Virus record (IMG/VR): IMGVR_UViG_3300020583_000377
Location: 1 to 46,376 of that record
Source of the DNA: a virus
Length of the DNA: 46,376 nucleotides
Strand: one strand, 5' to 3'
The notes beneath the pieces were generated by a model that was not told the DNA's origin, did not search any database, and saw nothing but the letters and a program-made list of their open reading frames with translations. A program made the position numbers and the translations under genes. This document shows, in pieces, positions 36,926 through 43,269 of the stretch (positions are counted from its first letter, which is position 1; every line of letters begins with the position of its first letter).

Positions 36926-37441
36926 TTGCCTGATTTCAATCTTTTCCAAAGAGTCGGTGATTTCTGTGAATTGCGCAAGGAATACCGTGCAACCGCTTTG
37001 AAGAACTTGCGCAAACGAGAAGGACTTCCATCTCCTGTGGATGAGAACGGCAACGAACTAGAAACCCGTTTCGACGATCAGGGTAACGCGCACTACTACA
37101 ACGCATCCGGCGAGAAACAGGAGCATGTCCTCTTTGCCGGTGCGGGCAAGGACGGCAAGCCCGGTTCCTTTGCCGTTGGTACGCGCAAGCAGGAGCCACG
37201 CGAACTGGCGGATGCCTCCTGGCATTCAGAATCCGAGTTCCGGATTCTCGACGTCGCGGAAGACGGACGGCGTATCGAGAGTGAATTGGTTGATTTGCAT
37301 CGGGACGTCGCAACCTACGAGAGGGCAGAGCGAGTTTCTCACGGCGACGCAGGCGAGCAGGTGCCAGAGTTGCATTTGGCGGGAACCTCAGACGAAGAGA
37401 TCGACGAGACGCTGCAGAAGTTTTTGAAACGAGGGTTGTGA
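36926..37441 (+). CDS. Hydrophilic hypothetical protein (171 aa)
   Basis: TTG start with GGGAGG upstream, in a 19-bp sequence almost identical to that before the second DUF3310 gene. Highly charged with ENGNELETRFDDQGNAHYYNASGEKQ; helical N- and C-termini. No family recognised. Confidence 0.5.
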   Translation: MPDFNLFQRVGDFCELRKEYRATALKNLRKREGLPSPVDENGNELETRFDDQGNAHYYNASGEKQEHVLFAGAGKDGKPGSFAVGTRKQEPRELADASWHSESEFRILDVAEDGRRIESELVDLHRDVATYERAERVSHGDAGEQVPELHLAGTSDEEIDETLQKFLKRGL

Positions 37442-37863
37442 TGGGTTGCTTGGAAGATGATATTGATTACGCGCTGCGCGTCCAACGAGGCGAGATTAAG
37501 CTGCCTCCGCCACGGCCAAAGATTGTCTGTCTCTGTGGGTCAACTCGCTTCACAGATCAAATGCTGGAGAAGCAATGGGAGTTGACTAAACAGGGGATCA
37601 TTGTTGTCACTTGGTGCGCTTTGCCTGAAAGCTACTTTCAACGTACCCGCGCACGTGACGCTTTGAACGGTGATCTTGCGCATATTGGCGACAAGGAAAA
37701 TGTCAAGGCTCAGGTGGACGAACTTCACAAACGAAAAATCGATCTTGCTGACGAAGTGTTTGTGTTGAACGTCGGGGGCTATGTTGGTGACAGCACACGA
37801 AGTGAAATCGATTATGCGATTGCGCACGGCAAGCCTGTGATGTATATGGAACCGAGGAATTGA
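37441..37863 (+). CDS. Nucleoside 2-deoxyribosyltransferase-like protein
   Basis: 140 residues (an upstream GTG would add one). KIVCLCGSTRF near residue 28 and DEVFVLNVGGYVGDSTRSEIDYAIAHGKPV near residue 110 match the DRTase/DUF4406-like fold, whose members bind nucleosides at a Gly-rich loop and use an acidic nucleophile (E in SEIDYA). May salvage or edit nucleotides beside ThyX. Overlap with both neighbours. Confidence 0.72.
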   Translation: MGCLEDDIDYALRVQRGEIKLPPPRPKIVCLCGSTRFTDQMLEKQWELTKQGIIVVTWCALPESYFQRTRARDALNGDLAHIGDKENVKAQVDELHKRKIDLADEVFVLNVGGYVGDSTRSEIDYAIAHGKPVMYMEPRN

Positions 37864-38630
37864 TGAATGACATTGAATCTGTAAAACCCGCTCTCACCGT
37901 AATTCTCGATGACGGGGATTTTATCATCAACTCGACTGGCGCGATTGGTAAAGCAATGGCTCAATCTGTGCTTCCTCTCGCCGCCGGTGCTCAGCGTGTC
38001 ACGATAATTTCTGACGGTGAGATGCGGGTGATGAAAAGAAATCCAGCGGCAGAGAACGGAGTGGAAGCAAACGGCAAAGCCCCAGCCACTCCTCCAGCAC
38101 GTAGGCCCGCTTCCCCAGCGCCAGTCGAAACCGGTCCCGACGTCCAGGACTCCTTCATTTCCGATCTTGAGTCCGGCGTCACAGGCGAGAAAGCCACAGG
38201 AGAACAACCCTCCCCCACTCCCGGCCCGTCCGATCCGGTCGCTATCCCAGCCAAGAAGCGTGTTCCCCGCATATACCAGGATGCCGCCGCGCCTCCCGCG
38301 CCGGAGCTGGCTGAGGCTGAGATGGACCGTCTGCTGGCCGAGGCGCAGCAGGCTGAGGTTGAAGCGGCCAGGGTAGCCGAGGACCAGCGGTTCCAGCGCC
38401 AGCAGGCGGTGCAGGCCCAAGTGGAGCCCTCTGACGTTCCCGCCGAGCAGCCGGCAGAGGCGGCAAGGCCGCGTCGCCGGGAGCGCCAGCTTGCGACTAC
38501 GGGTCGCCCCTGCGGCCGCTGCGGCGGGGGCGGGAAGATCGTCGGGGATGCTGGATTTGAAGGATCCTGCCCTGTGTGCCACGGCGAGGGTCAGGTGAAG
38601 ACGTGGGATCGGTCGTTGAAGGTGAGGTAG
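37863..38630 (+). CDS. Protein with low-complexity linker and DnaJ-type zinc motif (255 aa)
   Basis: N-terminal about 55 residues form a small domain (LTVILDDGDFIINSTGAIGKAMAQ). Residues 60-215 are Ala/Pro/Glu/Gln-rich with a helical middle (AEAEMDRLLAEAQQAEVEAARV). The C-terminus has CGRCGGGGKI and CPVCHGEGQV, two CxxCxGxG repeats, half of the DnaJ zinc finger. Possible adaptor or scaffold. ATGA-coupled to the upstream gene. A long opposite-strand frame exists only because the region is GC-rich. Confidence 0.55.
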   Translation: MNDIESVKPALTVILDDGDFIINSTGAIGKAMAQSVLPLAAGAQRVTIISDGEMRVMKRNPAAENGVEANGKAPATPPARRPASPAPVETGPDVQDSFISDLESGVTGEKATGEQPSPTPGPSDPVAIPAKKRVPRIYQDAAAPPAPELAEAEMDRLLAEAQQAEVEAARVAEDQRFQRQQAVQAQVEPSDVPAEQPAEAARPRRRERQLATTGRPCGRCGGGGKIVGDAGFEGSCPVCHGEGQVKTWDRSLKVR

Positions 38631-38701
38631 GGGGGGGGAAAGTAGGGAAGTCTGTAGTACAGTAAGGTTGCAAACCAATCGGTCAATAGGGAGACAGTCT
38701 A

Positions 38702-39673
38702 GTGATCAATGTATTCGCACATATAGATGACAGTAAAGGTAATCGAGTTGCCGAGATGATCGGTCCTGCGAATGCACTTTCCAAGGATGCCGATTCGATC
38801 TCGCAGGGTATTTATTTGTTGAGCGATACTATCATTCGCGGTCTTAAACCTGATTCTTTCGGTGGGTTTCTCGGCGGGCGTTTTGGTTACGCGACTGATT
38901 ACGAGAACGAGGTTTTTCGTCTGCGTTTTGATAGACAACACGGGGAGTGCTCGTGCGGATTTGAGAAACTAGCAGAAGAGTGGCATTCTGCGCACCCTCA
39001 CTCTTCCGAGTGCTACTATTCGCGGTTTAACGCTCTCACAGATGCATGGGAAAAAGAACATAATTGGGGGTTTACCCGTGGGGATGAACGGCGGCCTCTG
39101 TACGATCAGAAGGATAAGTACGAAAATAAGATTTCTCGTTCTCTATGCAAGGAACTCGGTATTCCTTGGAACAAGGGATGGCGCAGTGCGTGTCACTGTA
39201 CCTGTGGGAAAGACGATCAGGCAAAACTTTGGTTTTCTGATCCTGCACACGATCATATAGAACCATGTGACATCTGGTGGATGAGCCAACCTCTTTTTAT
39301 TCACAAGCGTACCGGCTTCGAGGTAAGTTGGTACAAGTGGATTGGTCGTGATATGAAGATGAACAGGGAATCGATTTTAGGCGAAGAATGGTCAGAAATT
39401 ATTCAAGATTGTTATCGTTCTATTCCTGAAGAGGCTCGCCTGAAAGCGCAGGCCGAACGTGATTACGAAGATACTCCAGAATATAAGTCTGAGCAGGAAG
39501 CGGCTCAGAATAGCATGATGGAGTTTATGCTCAACCCAGCAAAGTACGGTTGTCCGGTTAAGAAACATGTTTGCGATTCATGCGGCAAAGAATACGAGTA
39601 CCAGGATTGGGCAACGATTGTTTCTGGGTCGTGCGATGACTGCACGAAGAAGCGTTTTCAGAGGATTCGTTGA
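38702..39673 (+). CDS. Large Cys/His-rich hypothetical protein (323 aa)
   Basis: GTG start with GGGAG upstream, preceded by a GC-poor stretch containing a TTGCAAAC element. Cysteines and histidines occur in blocks (CSCGFEKLAEEWHSAHPHSSEC; SACHCTCGKDDQ; HVCDSCGKEYEYQDW ... CDDC), suggesting two or three zinc sites. No family recognised. The largest unidentified protein of this region. Confidence 0.55.
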   Translation: MINVFAHIDDSKGNRVAEMIGPANALSKDADSISQGIYLLSDTIIRGLKPDSFGGFLGGRFGYATDYENEVFRLRFDRQHGECSCGFEKLAEEWHSAHPHSSECYYSRFNALTDAWEKEHNWGFTRGDERRPLYDQKDKYENKISRSLCKELGIPWNKGWRSACHCTCGKDDQAKLWFSDPAHDHIEPCDIWWMSQPLFIHKRTGFEVSWYKWIGRDMKMNRESILGEEWSEIIQDCYRSIPEEARLKAQAERDYEDTPEYKSEQEAAQNSMMEFMLNPAKYGCPVKKHVCDSCGKEYEYQDWATIVSGSCDDCTKKRFQRIR

Positions 39674-40275
39674 TGGCCACACTGCCCGATTCCGCGCTCC
39701 CCAACTGCGATAATCCGCAGCACCCTCCTTCTCTCCCCCGTCGGATGATCTATCTTCAAACCAAGGATCACGCGCATGTGTTCGGCTGCCAGGCGTGCAA
39801 GGATGTAAACAAAAAGCTCTCCGTCCGTGTGATGACCGACCAGTTTTACAAAAGGGAGGTTCGCAAGACTCTGGCTGCTCAAGGTCAACTTCTTCGAGGG
39901 CCGATGCAGAAGCGCAAGCGCTCTCCTTTCGAAGTCGGCCTGATGCGGGAGATGTCGCTCGACGCAGCCCATCGCAATGCCGCTGCGCGTACGATCGACT
40001 GGGACTCCGAGCACCGGCGCTCGAAGGACGGCAAATACGAGCTGGTCGAGTACAAAGAACTCGGCGAAGGCGCGCTGCGCATCCAGATGGCGATCAACGG
40101 CAAGCTATGTCCTCAGATGGACGACCATGTAGCCAGCCGCGAAGAGTTCAGGACCGAGGAAGAATACTGGTCGCGCGTGGCGCGCGGGAGCGAGTTGATT
40201 TTGTACTTGTACGGCGATCCGAGGAATCCATTGACGCCGGAAGAGTCGGCTTTGAGAGAACAGGAGACTTTCTGA
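39673..40275 (+). CDS. Hypothetical protein with N-terminal zinc-type motif (200 aa)
   Basis: CDNPQHPPSL ... FGCQACKDVN gives a possible treble-clef site at about residues 12-45, followed by a basic region (QKRKRSPFEVGLMREMSLDAAHRNAAARTID) and a helical C-terminus. ATGA overlap upstream selects this ATG over a TTG one codon before. Function unknown. Confidence 0.5.
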   Translation: MATLPDSALPNCDNPQHPPSLPRRMIYLQTKDHAHVFGCQACKDVNKKLSVRVMTDQFYKREVRKTLAAQGQLLRGPMQKRKRSPFEVGLMREMSLDAAHRNAAARTIDWDSEHRRSKDGKYELVEYKELGEGALRIQMAINGKLCPQMDDHVASREEFRTEEEYWSRVARGSELILYLYGDPRNPLTPEESALREQETF

Positions 40276-40276
40276 G

Positions 40277-40525
40277 ATGAGACTCACAATCGAGGTAGTC
40301 GTATTCTTTGTCTCAGTTTGGTCAGCGTATCGTCTTGGCAAGATGGAGACTGCGAGGTTTGTTTGGAACTTGCTGTCCAATCAAAGAAATGAAGGAATGG
40401 CTGAGGCTGTATGTTTGTATTGTGCGATGATGAATCCTAATATTCTGCATCGGAACGGATGGAAGTGTGTGAATGATGTGTATCTTGCGCTTCGAAGTAA
40501 GAAAGAATTGACGGACAACATCTGA
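40277..40525 (+). CDS. Small membrane-anchored protein (82 aa)
   Basis: N-terminal hydrophobic stretch (LTIEVVVFFVSVWSAYRLG) as a signal anchor, then a soluble tail with CLYCAMMNPN. Overlaps the next gene. Confidence 0.5.
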   Translation: MRLTIEVVVFFVSVWSAYRLGKMETARFVWNLLSNQRNEGMAEAVCLYCAMMNPNILHRNGWKCVNDVYLALRSKKELTDNI

Positions 40526-40695
40526 TGACTTACACCTACGCTATCCTCGAAGTCAGCCACGCAGCCTACGTCGAAATCAAATCGAAGTTGGAAGCGGCAG
40601 GATACTCCGATCAATTCCATGACGACCGTGACGGCGACGGGGTTGTCATCGACATGCACGGCATCGCTTTGAAAGACGAAGGAGAATCAAATTGA
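40525..40695 (+). CDS. Small hypothetical protein (56 aa)
   Basis: MTYTYAILEVSHAAYVEIKSKLEAAGY ... DDRDGDGVVIDMHGIALK is a mini alpha/beta layout I recall from unannotated phage proteins. ATGA overlap upstream and overlap with the next TTG start. Confidence 0.5.
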   Translation: MTYTYAILEVSHAAYVEIKSKLEAAGYSDQFHDDRDGDGVVIDMHGIALKDEGESN

Positions 40696-41219
40696 GCAAA
40701 CTCGCAGCAGTCCGCACCGGTCAGGCCACCCAGGGCATCGGCGCTGTTCCTAACGGTATTCATCCGCCAGCCGTTATCGATGACCTCGATCCACCTCCGG
40801 TCATCAATCCCCGCTCTGCGCACTCGGCTGCGGCTGCGACTGTGACGGCCGCGTGGCTGTCGCTTGAAGCCAAAGAGATCGAAGTCAGGAATTATTTTCG
40901 ATCTATCTCCGTGGCGTCGGGTTTGGAGATGCTCGCCAAGATGCGCAAGCAATGTGACATGGCTGCTGAGTCGCTTCAAGGCCGCATGGATGAGGACAAC
41001 ACGCAGCGATGTACCGGTTGCGGGAAGACGCTGGAGGAACTGCGGAAAACGCAATTTCTGATGATGGGTGCCGATACCGATCCTGAAACCGGCGTTCCTG
41101 TGCCGTATCGCTTCTGTGGCCCGATGTGTATTCGTGAACGCAATAAGGAGCGGATGCTGCCTAAGGAAGAGAGAAACAAGCTGCGGTTTGACGGACAGGA
41201 CATGGGTGATATCCGGTGA
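40692..41219 (+). CDS. Hypothetical protein with Cys motifs (175 aa)
   Basis: TTG start in a TTGA overlap; GAAGGAG about 10 bases upstream. Pro-rich N-terminus, a helical middle, then RCTGCGKTLEEL and FCGPMCIRERNKERML, two pairs of Cys forming a probable zinc site, as expected from a treble-clef. Function unknown. Confidence 0.5.
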   Translation: MSKLAAVRTGQATQGIGAVPNGIHPPAVIDDLDPPPVINPRSAHSAAAATVTAAWLSLEAKEIEVRNYFRSISVASGLEMLAKMRKQCDMAAESLQGRMDEDNTQRCTGCGKTLEELRKTQFLMMGADTDPETGVPVPYRFCGPMCIRERNKERMLPKEERNKLRFDGQDMGDIR

Positions 41220-41530
41220 GCCAGAAGTACGAAGACATCCTCAAAAACTCCGTCGAGAAGCTCTCCCTCGGTCCCAATGACATCCTCATTGTGAAGTCTC
41301 AGGAAGCCATGAGCACTTTTCTGGAGATGACACAACAAGGTATCGGTTTTTCGAAGTACGCCAACCCGATTCTGCTCGTCCCCGGCGGCCTGGAGAAGGC
41401 GACGCGGGAAGATCTGCTGGACGCGCTGCGGATTCTGGATGAGAAAGCTGCGAACGAAGGGAAGCCAGAGGAGCAGGTTTCGCGGATCATTACGGATTTG
41501 AATGGGCCGATGATCAGGAAGGTTCAATGA
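41216..41530 (+). CDS. Hypothetical protein (104 aa)
   Basis: GTG start coupled to the upstream stop. Helix-strand protein (DILIVKSQEAMSTFLEMTQQG; LVPGGLEKATREDLLDALRILDEK). No family recognised. Confidence 0.5.
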   Translation: MSQKYEDILKNSVEKLSLGPNDILIVKSQEAMSTFLEMTQQGIGFSKYANPILLVPGGLEKATREDLLDALRILDEKAANEGKPEEQVSRIITDLNGPMIRKVQ

Positions 41531-41703
41531 CAACGCACACTATCCTCCATCCGCGAGTCACTTGTTGCGCGCAGATATTCCTCGATCCTGCGGGCATGTC
41601 CAGTACGTATTGCCAACGCGAGCTGGGCCACCCGGACGAGGCAGTGAAGGGGTATCCCGGCGGCCACAACATTGTGGACGCGCCTCCTGCGGTGAAGAAA
41701 TGA
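41527..41703 (+). CDS. Small Cys/Pro-rich protein (58 aa)
   Basis: Overlaps both neighbours by ATGA. Cysteines at TCCAQIF and YCQRELGHPDEAV, with Pro/Gly. Resembles short zinc-binding peptides seen in phage accessory runs. No family recognised. Confidence 0.5.
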   Translation: MTTHTILHPRVTCCAQIFLDPAGMSSTYCQRELGHPDEAVKGYPGGHNIVDAPPAVKK

Positions 41704-42011
41704 CCAAGCCTTTGAGTCCGCTTCATCGGCCGCTGGATATCATCGACGCCAGTGACATAGGAGAACCTTACGTCCCTCCTTCTCCCCCTCCGATCCCCTC
41801 GCGCATCGCGCGTCTCGCTCAGCTCGACTCCCATTCGCTCTCCGGGCGCCAGCACTCGCTCGGCCCTGGCGGTGCCTCAGCAATGTTCACGCAGGCGGTG
41901 CAGAGAGCGCTGGTTGAAGAGATGGCCGCTCAGTTGCGTGGCGCGGATTGGCGGGAAACAGATATTGGTAGATGGGCTGCGGGGATCATTGCTGCGTTTT
42001 GTGAGGAGTAG
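41700..42011 (+). CDS. Hypothetical protein (103 aa)
   Basis: Pro/Ser-rich N-terminal half and a helical C-terminal half (FTQAVQRALVEEMAAQLRGADW). ATGA-coupled to the gene before. Confidence 0.45.
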   Translation: MTKPLSPLHRPLDIIDASDIGEPYVPPSPPPIPSRIARLAQLDSHSLSGRQHSLGPGGASAMFTQAVQRALVEEMAAQLRGADWRETDIGRWAAGIIAAFCEE

Positions 42012-42013
42012 TC

Positions 42014-42295
42014 ATGGCGGATACATACAAGGCTCCTGCGGATAGCTGGGTTTGCTTCCATTGCGGTGAGCGATTCACGACGCGGGGAAGCGCCGAGGAT
42101 CACTTTGGTGCCAAGCCGAATGCTACCGCTGCGTGTCTGATTAAGGTCGGAGAGGAACTCGGCCTGGTAATGGAATTGCGTCGCGTAGAGAAGGATCGTG
42201 AGTTCTTGTGGGACTTGCTCGACGACATCGATACCGTGAGCGACGCCGCCAAGTCTGATGATGCGGGGTATTGTCGAGCGGTCACACGAATCTAG
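42014..42295 (+). CDS. Phage zinc-finger-like protein (93 aa)
   Basis: WVCFHCGERFTTRGSAEDHFGAKPNATAACLIK: CxxC, then His and a further Cys, a layout I recall from many phage proteins. Acidic helical C-terminus (DREFLWDLLDDIDTVSDAAK). Function unknown. Confidence 0.55.
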   Translation: MADTYKAPADSWVCFHCGERFTTRGSAEDHFGAKPNATAACLIKVGEELGLVMELRRVEKDREFLWDLLDDIDTVSDAAKSDDAGYCRAVTRI

Positions 42296-42384
42296 GCACG
42301 CAGGCACGAGGTCGGGGAATCTCGCGATGGTCAAACGATCACGTGGAAGAACACAGGTCGTCATTTCGACAAGGTGACTGTGTA

Positions 42385-42684
42385 ATGGACTCCATCTCTC
42401 CCGTTCTGACAGACGCTGAAGTCCCCACTGAGCAGGTCGTCGCGCTCGGGCAGGAGGAGTTTTATTCGATCGTGGTTGCTCGCGTTTGGCATGTAAGCTC
42501 GACTGAAGACGGGAAGCAGGAAGGAACTCCTTCTTCCTACACTCGTTTTCGCTTCACCGCCGCGGAGAGGGATTTGGTTTTGAAAGGGGCGGACTTGATC
42601 CTCGGTCAGCCGCACCACTCGGTAATGATGCCGGTCAGTTTACAGTTGGCGATGCCGGGAGAGTATCCGGTTTCTGAGAAATGA
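42385..42684 (+). CDS. Hypothetical protein (99 aa)
   Basis: AAGGTGA precedes the ATG by about 8 bases. Beta-rich (EFYSIVVARVWHVSSTED) with a basic-aromatic core and PHHSVMMPVSLQLAMPG. No family recognised. Confidence 0.5.
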   Translation: MDSISPVLTDAEVPTEQVVALGQEEFYSIVVARVWHVSSTEDGKQEGTPSSYTRFRFTAAERDLVLKGADLILGQPHHSVMMPVSLQLAMPGEYPVSEK

Positions 42685-42710
42685 AGTGCTCAGTAGGGAT
42701 GCAAACGGGG

Positions 42711-42716
42711 TATAAT
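42711..42716 (+). promoter_or_regulatory. Perfect -10 box TATAAT before the terminase operon
   Basis: In the gap between 42684 and 42775. The -35 at 17 bases upstream is poor, so activation by a phage factor is possible. It lies upstream of the chosen start at 42775 and downstream of an earlier in-frame ATG. Confidence 0.45.
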
Positions 42717-42774
42717 TATGGGGTCACGGTGTTTGAGCACCTGGCCAAGACCTCATCGCTTGAAGGAGCGACTT

Positions 42775-43269
42775 ATGACCCCACAAAGAGCATATCGCAT
42801 TAAAGAGGCAGTCTGTTACTTTACAGACAAAAACAACAAGCGTGCTGTGATGCGCGATGTCGTATTGGGAGAGGTCATCACTCCGCGAATCGAGCATATT
42901 TTCTCTAAAGGTCAGTGCCACGCTCTTGCGGTCGCGTTGCATGAGATTCTTGGGTGGGAAGTGATGGGTGCGTGTGATTTTTGGGGCGGCGGCTCTCGCC
43001 ACACGTACCATTACGTTATTCAGTGCCCAGACCACCGAGGCGATGCGGACATCCACGGAATTCGTTGTTTGGACCATGGTTTGCGAAAGGCGAATGTAGG
43101 CGCGATTCTCGGTGGAAGGGTTAGAGGATTCTTGCCGCCAGCAATGAGCTTTGCCAGGCACTACGCCAAGATTATCGCTCCTGAGATTCAGAAGCAGTGG
43201 GATGCTTTGAAAGCCGGGAAGTCTAAACCGCGCTGGACGTTGTGCTCGGAAGGATACGACGATAAATAG
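42775..43269 (+). CDS. Papain-like-fold hypothetical protein (164 aa)
   Basis: ATG with AAGGAG upstream. GQCHALAVALHEILGW puts a Cys in a helix start, HTYHYVIQCPDHRGDADIHG supplies a His and an Asp: a Cys-His-Asp order found in transglutaminase/papain-like small phage proteins. It could be a protease, amidase or inactive relative. It overlaps the terminase start, so a role in packaging or capsid maturation is conceivable but unproved. Confidence 0.5.
   Translation: MTPQRAYRIKEAVCYFTDKNNKRAVMRDVVLGEVITPRIEHIFSKGQCHALAVALHEILGWEVMGACDFWGGGSRHTYHYVIQCPDHRGDADIHGIRCLDHGLRKANVGAILGGRVRGFLPPAMSFARHYAKIIAPEIQKQWDALKAGKSKPRWTLCSEGYDDK

Noticed and set aside
37812-38678. Minus-strand frame of 288 codons over 37863-38630
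   Set aside because: It mirrors the Ala/Pro/Glu-rich plus-strand gene, which is coupled to its neighbour by ATGA and carries CxxCxGxG motifs.
42327-42377. 16-codon frame before the 42385 gene
   Set aside because: No ribosome site or overlap supports it.
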